Part shown: in pieces, positions 49,257-60,537 of the stretch
How positions within the stretch are numbered: position 1 is the stretch's first letter
Layout of the letters: each line of letters starts with the position of its first letter
Notes under the pieces: generated by a model
What the model saw: only the letters and a program-made list of their open reading frames with translations
Databases searched by the model: none
What the model was told of the DNA's origin: nothing
Position numbers and translations under genes: made by a program
Assembly (NCBI RefSeq): GCF_964028355.1
Contig: NZ_OZ034761.1
Coordinates: 868,001-932,000 of the forward strand
DNA from: Wolbachia endosymbiont (group B) of Gerris lacustris
GTDB lineage: Bacteria; Pseudomonadota; Alphaproteobacteria; Rickettsiales; Anaplasmataceae
Reading direction: 5' to 3'
Length of the DNA: 64,000 bases

Positions 49257-51280
49257 TTAGTAGAGAAATTATACAAAATAGTGAAAAAAAGTTAAAAGCA
49301 TTTATACAAGCAAGTATTCTAGATCAAGAATTGACTAATACTTATCAAGTTGCAAAAGATATTGCCAATAACAGTAATTTTGACATACCAGTATCTCAAG
49401 TAGAAGTCATTAAAAATCACATGGGAGTACCTAATGAAAAAGTGATAATTGCTGGTATGTACTCAGATCAGGTAATTGTTGATTTTAGCTATAATAATTC
49501 TGACGTTACAAATAGTTATCAGAAATACCTTAATAACGGACGGGGTTATGGTTATGATGACTACGTGATGCTATGTAATTACTACCAGGATATTACAATA
49601 GAAGGAGAGAAACGGCAACACCATTATATTATCAAACTACCAGATACATTAAATAGCAAAATTTCATCGTTACCAATAAGGCTCAATCTAAAAATAAAAA
49701 ACAAAGCAGTACCTTATCAAAGTATACCTTATAATATTGTTGATTTTGCTGAATTAAATGTAATGGATGTTGATAGTATAAGCATACAAGAAGGTAAAAG
49801 GAGTTATATAAATGCATGTTACAGCAAATCAATCTCTGACCTTACAGAGGATAGCTTAGAGATAAAAGATATTACAATACTTGATAGCAAAGGTAACAAA
49901 TGGTCTTTGTCTATTGGTTTAGTTGATTATTTTCAAAGCCCAGAACATCAATAAATTGTATTACAAATAAACAATGAGCTTTATAAAATTGATAGTACAA
50001 ACTTAAGGCTTGATCATGTAGAAATGAACCCTAACTCTTTCAGATACTATCGTCCAGAAGAACAAGGGTTACAGATTTATCATAATCAACCTGTTAATAA
50101 CCATGATGTTGGTTTAGTTGATTTAAAAGATAAGTCTATATTAGATTTCAATATGAAAGTTATCAATGATAATCTATTACTATCACATAAAAATAATACT
50201 CTTGTAAAAGTAGAAAATTGGAATACCTATCAACCAGGAAGGGAGATGATGTTTGCTTTTAATGATACAACAGTTGCTAATGCGAAATGCATATTTTCTG
50301 CTTGTAATTCGAAAGATGTTATAGAGGACTTTAATAAGGAGAAAGTAACTTTATTAAAGGAGCACATGTTTGATGCTATAGTGCAAAACAATATTAATGA
50401 AGCTAAAGGTTTAATTAGAAAAATTGAAAGTATTAATACTGAAAGTAAGCATGAATTAACACCTTTATATGTGGCTATTCAAGAAGGTAGATTAGACATA
50501 GTAGAAATTCTTTTTGAGAGAAAGCACTTTAGTGTTAAAGATAAAGACATCTATGGTTGTAACCCTCTGCACTGGGCTGCTCAGCAAGGCAATTTGAATA
50601 TAGCTAAGTTTCTTGTTGAGAGAGGTGCTGACATTGGAGCTAAAGATAAAAATGGTAGAACATCTCTTCGTATAGCTGCTTGCAATGGTAGCTTAGATAT
50701 TGTCAAATTCTTCCTTGATAAGAATGCTAGTATTGAAGCTAAAAGTAACGACCCATATAAGATGATGGGGATAGTTAAAAGTGCAAAAAAGGAAATTATA
50801 AATCAAGCAGATACTTCATCTAACGTAAGAAGATGGGCAGAGTTTTTTGTAGAGGAGTTAAGATATTCAATAAGAAGTGTAACAAAAGAGAAGCTAAAGG
50901 ATGGCATGTTGCGTAATAGGTATAGTTCAGTTAATGAACTTGCTAATGAAATTTATAAATCAGATGGAAAGCTGTTTGATGATATAATTAAAGGAGTTAT
51001 AAATGAGGTGTATGGGAGAGTAGATACGAAAGAAATATTAAGTTATGTACGCAGTCATAATAATGTTGATCAGAGTATATCAGGTTATGTAGCTGTGTTT
51101 GATGCAATGCAAAGGAATGGTGATTTAAATAATAGTGCAATATTTAAGTTAGCTTACTCTATTAAAGAGGCAACGAGTTTTGATAAATATTCTAGTCTCG
51201 ATTCAGAAAAAAGATCTGATCTTAAAAGGCTAAAAAGTAAATTACCAGAGTCAGTAAAGAATATAGTATTTGCGTCAAAA

Positions 51281-51730
51281 GTATGCATTAAAAATATTGA
51301 TCATAATGAATATTTATATGCTGCTAGTAATTATTTGAGTTATGATGATGATAGAAGGAGAGTATTTACTTGGATTCCAAAAGATGAAAAGGATGATAAA
51401 TTTAGATGGGAAATTAAACTTGATGGTGATGATTATTCTATAATGAATGTTGAATTTAATGAATATTTATACGGTGCTGTTGATTATTTTAATTATGATA
51501 ACGAGAGGAGGAAAGTGTTTACTTGGATTCCGGGGGGCAGAGTTGGACGAGATACATGGAAGATAGAACCTATTGGTAGCAGCTGTTATATAATGAATGT
51601 TGAACTTAACGAATATTTATATGCTGCTGTTGATCATTTTAATTATGATGACGAGAGGAGGAGAGTATTTACTTGGATTCCAAAGAATTCAAAGAGTGAT
51701 CAATTTAAATGGAATATTGAAGATTGTGGG
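51281..51730 (+). repeat. Three-repeat module 1 (possible beta-trefoil)
   Basis: Three tandem repeats of about 47 residues, each with NEYLY(A/G)A, an acidic D-x-x-RR(R/K)VFTWIP turn and a W-x-I strand (for instance NEYLYAAVDHFNYDDERRRV). Threefold repeats of this size fit a beta-trefoil. Confidence 0.75.
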
Positions 51731-53656
51731 CATGCTGTGAAAAGAAGGGATATCTCTAGTTCACATACTGATCTCAACTCAGATACGACAAGATCTTCAA
51801 GAAAAGCAGAACTAGATAAAGAATTGTTGAGTGCTACAAAGATTGGAAATCTTAGTGAAGTGAAAAATCTTGTTAATCAAGGGGCTAGCGTTGATGCTGA
51901 AGATAAAGATGGTAATACCCCTTTTCATAACGCTGCATTGAAAGGGTATTTGACTATAGCTCAGTATCTTGTTGAGAAAGGTGTTGATGTCAATGCTTCT
52001 AATGAAGATGGTTGGACACCTATGCATGGATCTGCATTGAAAGGTCATTTAGAGGTTGTAAGGTTCTTGATAGAAAAAGGTGCAAATATTAGTGCTGAGA
52101 ACATTTTTGGTGAGAAACCTATACATTGTGCTGCAAAGAGAAACAATAAAGATATCATAGAAGTTCTTCTCAGAAAAGGGGCAAGTATCAATGATGCTGA
52201 TAAAAATGGTAGAACACCTCTATATTTTGCCTCTTGGAACGGTTACTTAGGTTTAGTAGAATATTTTGTACGTGATAAAAAGGCAAATATAAACATCAAG
52301 GATAAGTATGGAAAAACACCACTAGACGTTGCTATTGATAGGAACCATATCAGTGTTATAGGATATTTAAGTAAAAAACAATTGGAATTATGTAAGGAGC
52401 TATTGGTTGTAGTACAAAGTGGTGATCTTAGTAAAGTTCAAGACCTTGTAAATCAAGGTGCTAGTTTAGATATTCAAAGTGAGGATGGTTTGACGCTGTT
52501 ACATTTTGCTTTTATTAATAATCGTTTAGATATAGCAGGGTATCTTATAAAAGAAGGAGTTGATATTAATGTTAGGGATAATGATGGTGCTACTTGTCTA
52601 CATTATGTTTCAAGATTTGGTCGCTTGAATGCAGTGAAGTATCTGATAAGTAAAGGCGCTGATATCGATGCTGAAGATAGTAATGATAGAACTCCTCTAG
52701 ATGTTGCAGACTCAAGTATAATCAAGATTTTGAGGCAGGCACACTTAGATAAAGAATTATTAATAACTGTACAAAGTAGTGATCTTGAGAGGATAAAAAG
52801 TCTTATTGCTCAGGGGGTGAGCAAGGATGAGCATGGTGCATACTATTTTGCTTGGATCGGTAACTTAGGTACAGTCAAGTTTATTGTTGAGAACGAGGGT
52901 GGTGTTAATGTTACTGATAAATATGGCTGCACACTACTACACTGGGCTGCACGGGGAGGACATTTAGAGATTGTAAAGTTTTTATTAGAAAAGGGAGCTA
53001 ATATCAATGCTAAAGATATACTTGGCAGGACTCCTATTCACTTTGCTGTTATGAATAATCACGTGAATATTACAGAGTTTCTTCTGAACCAGGGAGTAAG
53101 CGTTGATGAAACTGATAAAAATGGTTCGACCCCTTTACACTATGCTGCTGAGTTTAGTGAATTAGATAGTGCTACGTTTCTCATTGAGAAAGGAGCCAAT
53201 ATTAATACTGCAGACAACTCTGGTAAAAAACCTATTCATGTTGCTAGTGAGAACAATAATAAAAATATTATAGAGCTTTTCCTAAGCAAAGGAGTAAGCG
53301 TTGATAATGCTGATAAAGATGGTTGGACATCACTACACTATGCTGCACGGAGAGGATGTTTAGGAGCTACTGAGTTTCTCATTGAGAAAGGAGCTGATAC
53401 TAAAGCGAAAGACAAAAATGGTCAAGTACCTCTGTGCGTAGCTGCTCAATATAATAAGTCGGATATAATTGACTTTCTACTAAATAGAGGTGCTACTATT
53501 GAAGCAAGTGACTTTAATGATGGTCCAATACTGAAGTTAGCCTATTGTATAAAGGAAGTTATGGAGAAGATAAATAATAAAGAACAAATATCTCACTTTG
53601 AAGAATTAAAAAATAAATTACCGGAATCAATAAAAAATGCAGTGTTTTCATCAAAA

Positions 53657-54100
53657 GTATGTATTAAAAATCTTTATCAAAATGAGTATTTATATGCTGC
53701 TAGTAGTGATTTTAATTATGATGACAAGAGAAGAAGAGTGTTTACTTGGATTCCAGGGGATAAAAAGGATGGCGAATTAAAATGGAAGATAGAGCCTTAT
53801 GGTGATAGTTATTCTATAATGAATGTTGAATTTAATGAATATTTATATGCTGCTAGTGATGATTTAAATTATGATAAAGATAGGCGAAGGGTATTTACTT
53901 GGGTTCCAGGAGGAAAAGATGAACAAAGTCTGTGGAGAGTTGAACCTTATGGTGATGATATTTATATAATGAATGTGAAATCTAAAGAGTATTTGTATGC
54001 TGCTGATTATGCTAAATATGATGATAATAGGCGAAGAGTATTTACTTGGATTCCAGGAGAGTATATTAGACAAGGTACTTGGAAGATTGAAAATTGTGGG
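53657..54100 (+). repeat. Three-repeat module 2 (possible beta-trefoil)
   Basis: A second set of three repeats with the same motif (NEYLYAASSDFNYDDKRRRV; NEYLYAASDDLNYDKDRRRV; KEYLYAADYAKYDDNRRRV), preceded by the same LPES(V/I)KN linker. It arose with module 1 by internal duplication. Confidence 0.75.
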
Positions 54101-54402
54101 TCTATTCACAAGAAACGTGATATACAAGAATTAGATGGTAAAGCAGGTTCTGATTCCCTAGAAGCTATAAGGGCTAGAAACAAGTCAGACTCTCAGCTCT
54201 TAGAGCCTGTTCATAATCTTTTGAGGAGCAAGGCAGTAAAAGCTAGAACGACCATTTGTAGGCTAGTATTGAGTTTACGCTCGCAATTTTTCCATAACCG
54301 TCTACACTTTTCCAGCCAAGCAAAAGAACGCTCTACAACCCACCTTTTTGGCAATACAACAAAGGTATGTAATTCACTTCGTTTTATTACTTCAACGGTT
54401 GC

Positions 54403-55739
54403 GGGAACGTTCAAAAAAGTGTGTCAAACCGCATTTTCAATTCAACTCAATTTTTAACCTGCCAGGAAAAAAGATATCAAGTTGAGACATAGTTAAAGCC
54501 CAGTTAGGCAAAGCAGTAATCCACTTTTGCTCTACCTTTTTTATAGCACAATATACCTGTTTGTACAAGGCATTTGTACTGGTAAATGAACCTTTAGTTT
54601 TAGTAAATTTTCTGATCTGTCTATGCAACCCCTCAATTGGATTGGTGGTGTAAATCATCTTCCTAACTGGCCCAGAATACTTAAAATAACTAGATAAATT
54701 TTCCCAATTGTTTTGCCACGATTTTGTAACTAAGGGATATTTTTCACTCCATTTTTCTTCCAGCTCAAGCAAATAATTCTCAGCGATTTCTTTACTTGAA
54801 GCACGATATATTTTTTTCAAATCATTCATGAAAACTTTTACATCTTTGCTAGATACATATTTCAGTGAATTCCTTATCTGATGCACTATACATAGCTGTA
54901 CTTCTGCTTTAGGAAATACACTATTTATAGCTGTAGGAAAGCTTTTTAGTCCATCAATGCAGGCAATTAAAATATCTTCTACTCCTCTTTCTTTGAGGTC
55001 ATTTAGAACTCCCAACCAGAAGTTAGCTCCCTCACTTTCAGCCAAATAAAAACCTAATACTTCTTTTCTGCCATTTTGATTTATACCCAATATATTATAC
55101 ATGCATTTACTTACGCAATGTCCGTCCTCCTTGACCTTAAAAAACATGCCATCCATGAACACTATTGGATACACTGATTGCAGTGGACGGCTGCGCCATT
55201 CATTGATTATTGGTAGCAATTTATCAGTAATACTGGATATCTCTGCTGCTGATATTTTATGGTCATATATTTCCTCAACGTGTGAAGCTATGTCTCTGTA
55301 TCCCATGCCACTGGCGTATGTACTTAAGACCTTTGCTTCAAGTTCTGGATGTAGGCTCGTTTGCCTTTTTTTGACTATTTGCGGTTCAAAGTTTCCCTCC
55401 CTATCTCTTGGTGTTAGCAGCTCAAATGAACCTGCACTCGTGCGTAAAGTTTTTGCATTTCTCCCATTTCTTCGGTTATTTTCTTCACTTTTAGCTGACA
55501 TGTGGCTTTCTATTTCACCTTCCAGACTTGCCTCTAGCAACCTTTTTATAAACGGTGTTAATGCTCCATCTCTTCCTGTCAATGGTCTTCCTTCTCGTAT
55601 AGATGACAGGATATTTGTTTCTAATTCTTTATAATCTACCAACCCATTAGTTCTATTTGCTTGACTCATATCAAACCTCCATTTTTTATATCAATTTATT
55701 ACTTTTTTTTCGGTTTGACACACTTTTTTGAACGTTCCC
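54403..55739 (-). mobile_element. IS256-family element, copy C (1337 bp)
   Basis: The only IS256 copy here with a target duplication: ACGGTTGC at 54395-54402 and 55740-55747, inside ISWpi1 copy 5. It is therefore the youngest, unrearranged insertion and defines the element ends and the 8-bp duplication. Confidence 0.95.
54437..55669 (-). CDS. IS256 transposase (copy C)
   Basis: 410 residues, intact, the same protein as copy A. Confidence 0.92.
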   Translation of the reverse strand: MSQANRTNGLVDYKELETNILSSIREGRPLTGRDGALTPFIKRLLEASLEGEIESHMSAKSEENNRRNGRNAKTLRTSAGSFELLTPRDREGNFEPQIVKKRQTSLHPELEAKVLSTYASGMGYRDIASHVEEIYDHKISAAEISSITDKLLPIINEWRSRPLQSVYPIVFMDGMFFKVKEDGHCVSKCMYNILGINQNGRKEVLGFYLAESEGANFWLGVLNDLKERGVEDILIACIDGLKSFPTAINSVFPKAEVQLCIVHQIRNSLKYVSSKDVKVFMNDLKKIYRASSKEIAENYLLELEEKWSEKYPLVTKSWQNNWENLSSYFKYSGPVRKMIYTTNPIEGLHRQIRKFTKTKGSFTSTNALYKQVYCAIKKVEQKWITALPNWALTMSQLDIFFPGRLKIELN

Positions 55740-56413
55740 ACGGTTGCACCAATAGTCGTTTTTATTTGAGTTGCAAAATTTTCTCCTGTATAACCTGCAT
55801 CAACTAGTATATTTTGAACTTCGGAAAGATTTTTTCTTGCGTTACAAATCATCTCTACAGCAGCAGTACGATCTCCGATATTAGCTGTAGTAATATAAAT
55901 TGCATGTGGCAAACCTTGCGTATCTACTGCAATATGACGCTTTATTCCTGAAATTTTCTTGCCGGCATCATAACCTTTTTCTTCAGCAATATCGGTGTTT
56001 TTTACACTTTGAGCATCAATGATGCAGAAGCTTGTTTTTGTATTCCGACCACTGTTGAAACGAACCTCTCCAACTAATTTTTTTTAAGACAATTTCTAGA
56101 ACACTTTCTCTATCTTCATTCGGTTTTTTACTCCATCTCTTGAAGTAATCGTAACAATTGCGCCATTTTGGAAACTCTTTTGGTAGCATTCGCCACTGAC
56201 AGCCACTTTTTAGCACATAAAGTACACCGCAAAATAACTCATATAAATCCAGTTTTCTTGGTTTTGTTTTTTTTCTACAGGATTCTAGATCTGGTAATAT
56301 AATCTCAAATCTTTCCCGACTTATATCACTTGGGTATACACTCCTCATATATCCTAACTTATATACATTATCTCTTAGTTTATTCCTTTCTTGAGATCAT
56401 GTACAGGTTCTTA

Positions 56414-57199
56414 GTGTTACCAGGAAGGTTAGGTGATCACTTGCTAGATGGCTCTAATCAAACTGGAGTTGGGGAGTTTGTGAATCAAGTAGCTAATACT
56501 AAAGGTAATAAGGAAAAACCTTTACAACGCAGACGCCGTCATCATCATGGTTACTTATCACGTAAACCTCTTGCTATAAATTCAAATAATCAACCTGAGG
56601 TAGCAGCAAGTAGTGGTACAAGACCATCTTCATGGATAAATAATTGTATTTCTTGGGCGAAAAAATTAGCAGCCAGCACTTTCTCTATAATTCCTGCATT
56701 ACCCTCTCAATACAACGTTGCAGACAAGAATAATGTAAAAAGTGATAATAAAAACATACCACAAAGTACAGCATCTGTTGGTTGGAATAAATTCCTAAAT
56801 AATGAAAATATTGCTCTTGCGAGTTGTGTTGCCGATGCGTTAGATAATACTCCAAGTAGACGCTATCAAGGTTTAATGAGTAAAGGAGTAGAAGTTGTGC
56901 CAAGCAGCAGAGTTGCAGTTGAATTTGCTCTTAAAAAATTTAATTCATTTGTAGAAGATAAAATAAGAAACCTAGAATCAAAAGAACAAGCTAGAATACG
57001 TGTTGAACTTAAAGATGCGTATCCAGAAATAATAGCAAGCTTGGAAAGAGGAGTTGAATTTAGTGGTAATGTTGGGTTAGATAAAGTTTTAGAAAAGTCC
57101 AAGAAGCGCTTTTGTACAAATGTCCTACAAAAGGATAAAGTATCAACTTGTCTTTCTGGTGTGAGAGTAACCAAGCTTGAAAATAATTTGAGTAGGTAA
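56414..57199 (+). pseudogene. Giant CifB, copy 2, C-terminal part: polybasic site and latrotoxin-like domain
   Basis: The toxin frame resumes as VLPGRLGDHLLDGSNQTGVG and ends at the TAA at 57199, 262 codons. It has no start of its own; the open frame begins inside ISWpi1. A cluster QRRRRHHHG (arginines at 56528-56539) resembles a furin-type cleavage site. The following region (LSRKPLAINSNNQPEVAASS, then SGTRPSSWINNCISWAKKLA and RYQGLMSKGVEVVPSSR) resembles the latrotoxin C-terminal domains known from Wolbachia/WO proteins; in spider latrotoxins the corresponding region is removed by furin-like processing. Recognition is from memory of the family. Confidence 0.7.
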
Positions 57200-57221
57200 A
57201 TGAGAATATGAAAGATATAAT

Positions 57222-57332
57222 ATGCCAAATAGTGGAAAGTTTACAATAGAATTTAAAGTGGGGGTGGTAGGTCCCAGTATCAAGTTTGATGGTTCTAATA
57301 CTAAAATGGATGAAGTAGACATTAAATGCTAA
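57222..57332 (+). CDS. Small open frame after the giant toxin
   Basis: 36 residues (MPNSGKFTIEFKVGVVGPSI...), with a weak GAAAGATAT upstream. Family not recognised. It lies 22 bp after the toxin stop in the same direction and could be a remnant of a longer gene. The rest of 57333-57528 shows nothing. Confidence 0.25.
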   Translation: MPNSGKFTIEFKVGVVGPSIKFDGSNTKMDEVDIKC

Positions 57333-57528
57333 GTGGTTAATGTGTCTTCCATATTGAATTTACAGCACGTAGCTTTGGTATAGAAGTTTGGGTAACGTTA
57401 TGATAGTAGTTTATATAATTCTATGTGCAATCTTTATAGCCATTTTAGACAGTTCACTAGATTCTTAATTAGGGGATATTTCTAACTTAGAGAAGGTTTT
57501 CATAAATGTTTAAGTGAATAAGTAGGGA

Positions 57529-58446
57529 TTATGTTTTTTTCTTAAGTTGCAAAATTTCAGAATGAGAGAGACCGGTAATTTGAGTTATAACATCTATAGA
57601 GACACCGGCCTTGAGTGAGTTTTTGGCAACTTCAATTTTACCTTCAATTTTACCTTCAATTTTACCTTCAATTTTACCTTGTTCATGGCCGATTTGTATG
57701 CCTTCATGTTTAGCATCATCGAGTTTTTGAGCAAGAACAGCCTGTTCATCACGAATACGCTTTATCTCTTGTTCATAAGCAATAAATTCTTTTTCTGACC
57801 AGTTGAACCTATTTAGTTCTTCATATGCTCTTTTAATTATTAGATCACTTCCTATTATTCTCTCTAGCTCTTCTTCACTAGTTTCGTCTGCATATCTGAA
57901 AAAGTATACCCATTTTTCAACTATACTTGAAAGCTGATCTTCTTTGGTTTTTGGAAATTTAGGCAACTCAATAAATATAAAGTAAAAATCTTTTAGATCA
58001 TGTTCATTAGTATCTTCATCGCGAATAGTATGCTTTGATTTGTACTCAGACTTATCAGGAAATAAAATACAATCTGCTATAGCAATAAAGATAATTTCCT
58101 TAAGGTCATGATATTGATCACCCTTACTAGCTTGTCTTGAGTAAGCTTTAGCTGCGTAATATTGGGCACGTTTTTCAAAGCCTTTGGTTTTAGCGACCTG
58201 CATTTCGACTATGACTTGCAGCCCATTTTCATCTCTACAAAGAACATCGACAATGCTTTGTTTTTTAGAGGCAATATCAGGGTCTTGAATAGTACTTAAA
58301 AACTCTATATCCTTTATTGCACTTTTGCCGGTGAAGCCAAGAATATCATTAAGAAAGTGAATAAGGATATCTTTATTTTTTTCAGTGCCAAAGATGCGCT
58401 TGAACGATATATCATTCTTTGGATCGAGAAACTTCGAAAGAGCCAT
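57529..58446 (-). CDS. Rpn-family PD-(D/E)XK nuclease (recombination-promoting type)
   Basis: 305 residues from the ATG at 58446 (MALSKFLDPKNDISFKRIFG), preferred over an upstream start because Rpn proteins begin with this motif. The nuclease-like domain includes FKRIFG at the start, IVDVLCRDENG (catalytic D) and QVIVEMQVAK (E-x-Q-like). The middle has FYFIFIELPKFPKTKEDQL. The C-terminus is a coiled linker (KIEG repeats) and a short helical end (GVSIDVITQITGLSHSEILQ). Such proteins promote RecA-independent recombination or act as anti-phage nucleases; in Wolbachia they are common near prophages. It is intact. Confidence 0.85.
   Translation of the reverse strand: MALSKFLDPKNDISFKRIFGTEKNKDILIHFLNDILGFTGKSAIKDIEFLSTIQDPDIASKKQSIVDVLCRDENGLQVIVEMQVAKTKGFEKRAQYYAAKAYSRQASKGDQYHDLKEIIFIAIADCILFPDKSEYKSKHTIRDEDTNEHDLKDFYFIFIELPKFPKTKEDQLSSIVEKWVYFFRYADETSEEELERIIGSDLIIKRAYEELNRFNWSEKEFIAYEQEIKRIRDEQAVLAQKLDDAKHEGIQIGHEQGKIEGKIEGKIEGKIEVAKNSLKAGVSIDVITQITGLSHSEILQLKKKT
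57631..57678 (-). repeat. Four-copy 12-bp tandem repeat in the Rpn gene
   Basis: TTCAATTTTACC occurs four times in a row, encoding repeated KIEG. Because the unit is a multiple of three, copy-number change would alter linker length without breaking the frame. Confidence 0.9.
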
Positions 58447-58651
58447 GAGAAAGTAAGATAAAAAGCATTGATAATTATACACAATTGTGAAGAAATATTC
58501 AACTAAAATTAAACTACAGGAGGGCTTGCCATAAAATTTCGTCCTGGGTTTTTTACAATTATTTCTGTTTTGAAATTAGTGAAGATGCCTAATAGAGATT
58601 GATTTTTATTAACATTAAAGCTATATCTTCATCAGACTGAGAGTTGGAAAT

Positions 58652-60469
58652 ATGGCAATAATTCTTTTAGACACAAAAACTATAAATCGTATAGCAGCGG
58701 GAGAGGTAATAGAAAGGCCAGCGAGTGTAGTAAAGGAATTAGTAGAAAATGCAATAGATGCTGGAAGTTCAGAGATAGAGATCAAAATAGAAAGTGGTGG
58801 ACGTAACCTTATAACTGTGACAGATGATGGAAATGGAATAGAAAAGGACGACTTAGAACTAGCACTTATGAGGCATGCCACTTCAAAATTAAGTGATAGT
58901 GAGTTAATAGAGATCAGACATCTTGGCTTTAGAGGAGAGGCTCTGCCTTCAATTGCAGCAGTAAGCAGAATGAAATTATCATCCAAGGCAAGTGGGGCAA
59001 AGGAAGCATGGTCTATAAGATATGAGGGAGGAGAAAAAATAAGAGAGATTACCCCTTGTTCTTTGTTGCAAGGTACATATATTGAAATTCGTGACTTATT
59101 TTTTGCCACACCAAATAGACTAAAGTTTCTAAAAACCGAAAGGGCAGAAACACAAAGTATTGTTGATATTGTGAATAACTTAGCGATGATTAATTATAGT
59201 ATTGGGTTTACTCTCACTTCCGGTAATAAAAAGCTCTTAAAATATGTTAAGCAAACTTCATTATTTAACAGATTATGTGAAACAGAAGAAGAATTTCAAA
59301 GCAATTCGTTGGAAGTTAAAGAGGAAGAAGAAGGCATCAAACTTAAGGGACACATCTGTAAACCTAATGTCAATCGAGGCAATTCAACTCAGATCTATAC
59401 GTTTGTTAATAGAAGGCCAATAAAAGACAATCTACTTGTTGGTGCAATTCGATACGCATATCAAGATTTGATTCCAGTTGGGAGGTATCCTTTTGCAGTG
59501 TTGCATTTAGAAGTACCATATGACCAAGTAGATGTAAATGTGCATCCAAATAAATCGGAAGTAAGATTTCAGAATAAAAGGCTAATATATGAAATAGTGA
59601 GAAGAGGGATAATAAAAACACTATCAACGAGATTTGCAGCGGGTGATCAAGGTATTGAAGAGGAGCTAATTTTTAATGATAGTAAAAGCCAAGAGCAGGT
59701 TGATAGTCAAGAGAAAAAAGATCAAAAAGAGTTTTATGAAAAGAGACCAAGTCTTTTAGAAAATCGTCTAATGAAAGAATTCAATGCACCAGATGAAAGA
59801 AGGCAAAGCTTACCAGAAACGTTTAAATATGGAGAATCTCCACCCCAAAAGGGAACGATGGTTTTAGAAAGGAAGCAAATTGATTTAATAGAGGATTATC
59901 CTCTGGGATATGCACGCTGTCAGGTCTACAATACTTACATTATTGCTGAGGCTAAAGGCAAATTAATTATAGTAGACCAGCACGCAGCTCATGAGAGGTT
60001 GATCTATGAGTGCTTAAAACAAAAATCAAGCATAAAAAGGCAAAAGCTTCTTCTTCCTGAAATAGTCGAGATTAAAAACCAAGCAGGAATGGAGATGGTT
60101 GAAATGTATAAAGATAAGCTTTTCGAAATGGGTTTTGGTATTGAAATAGAATCAGAAGATAAAGTAAGGGTAAAAGAAATACCTGCAATTTTAGGAACAA
60201 TAAGTGTGAAAGAGATGGTGATGAATATAGTTGATAGATTAGTGGAGATAGGAGATACGCTACCTATAGAAGAAAAAGTGAACAAGATATTAGCTACCAT
60301 CGCGTGTCATGGGTCAATTAGAGCTGGAAGGGAAATGAAGTTGGAGGAGATGAATGAGTTGATGAGACAAATGGAGGAAACACCTTATGCTGGGCAATGC
60401 AATCACGGAAGACCAACGTATATAGAAATGAAACTAAGTGATATAGAAAAATTGTTTGAAAGGAGATGA
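58652..60469 (+). CDS. mutL: DNA mismatch repair protein MutL
   Basis: 605 residues, intact. The N-terminal GHKL ATPase domain has [28 protein letters not shown] and [16 protein letters not shown]. The C-terminal domain has the endonuclease motif [12 protein letters not shown] (DQHA-x2-E-x4-E), the ACHGSIRAG motif and [11 protein letters not shown], so it is of the nicking type. It acts with MutS in post-replicative repair. The gene lies next to a phage-type HTH regulator and a cif operon; in wMel a second mutL copy likewise lies by such regulators in the WO-related Octomom region (from memory), suggesting this is the accessory, mobile copy and not the housekeeping one. Confidence 0.92.
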   Translation: MAIILLDTKTINRIAAGEVIERPASVVKELVENAIDAGSSEIEIKIESGGRNLITVTDDGNGIEKDDLELALMRHATSKLSDSELIEIRHLGFRGEALPSIAAVSRMKLSSKASGAKEAWSIRYEGGEKIREITPCSLLQGTYIEIRDLFFATPNRLKFLKTERAETQSIVDIVNNLAMINYSIGFTLTSGNKKLLKYVKQTSLFNRLCETEEEFQSNSLEVKEEEEGIKLKGHICKPNVNRGNSTQIYTFVNRRPIKDNLLVGAIRYAYQDLIPVGRYPFAVLHLEVPYDQVDVNVHPNKSEVRFQNKRLIYEIVRRGIIKTLSTRFAAGDQGIEEELIFNDSKSQEQVDSQEKKDQKEFYEKRPSLLENRLMKEFNAPDERRQSLPETFKYGESPPQKGTMVLERKQIDLIEDYPLGYARCQVYNTYIIAEAKGKLIIVDQHAAHERLIYECLKQKSSIKRQKLLLPEIVEIKNQAGMEMVEMYKDKLFEMGFGIEIESEDKVRVKEIPAILGTISVKEMVMNIVDRLVEIGDTLPIEEKVNKILATIACHGSIRAGREMKLEEMNELMRQMEETPYAGQCNHGRPTYIEMKLSDIEKLFERR

Positions 60470-60537
60470 GTTCAGTTTGTCAAAAAGGTTCTCAATTAAG
60501 CATACGTAACAGCTCTTCTGGTTATGGAGTATAAAAT

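Larger units (their letters stand above)
49257..54202 (+). pseudogene. Giant CifB, copy 2, middle part: ankyrin arrays and two three-repeat modules
   Basis: One frame is continuous from the IS630 edge to ISWpi1 copy 5 except for a single in-frame TAA at 49952-49954, so it now appears as ORFs 49244-49954 and 50024 onward. Before and after that stop is an unassigned region (HHYIIKLPDTLNSKI; NHDVGLVDLKDKSILDFNMK). Then come three ankyrin repeats (50455-50760), a helical linker (KLPESVKNIVF), three-repeat module 1 (51281-51730), about fifteen ankyrin repeats (51810-53510), a related linker (KLPESIKNAVF) and module 2 (53657-54100). About 1,649 codons in all. The frame joins exactly to 56414. It also occurs downstream of a cifA gene on the same strand with no other gene between, supporting one large CifB. 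Confidence 0.78.
54203..56410 (-). mobile_element. ISWpi1-like element, copy 5, containing IS256 copy C
   Basis: Element parts are 54203-54402 and 55740-56410 around the nested IS256. It is flanked by TTA at 54200-54202 and 56411-56413. The total of 2208 bp equals 863 + 1337 + an 8-bp duplication exactly. Clean insertion into the toxin gene. The orfA frame (56016-56348) is intact but orfB is cut, so the transposase is dead. It shares the NTSLQM variant with copy 1. Confidence 0.93.

Noticed and set aside
54203..54457. C-terminal 80 residues of the 1,477-residue open frame
   Set aside because: This is read-through into ISWpi1 and IS256; native toxin sequence stops at the TTA duplication.
56330..57199. 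A separate 289-residue gene starting in ISWpi1
   Set aside because: The first 28 codons are antisense IS sequence; the remainder joins the upstream toxin frame exactly at the target duplication.
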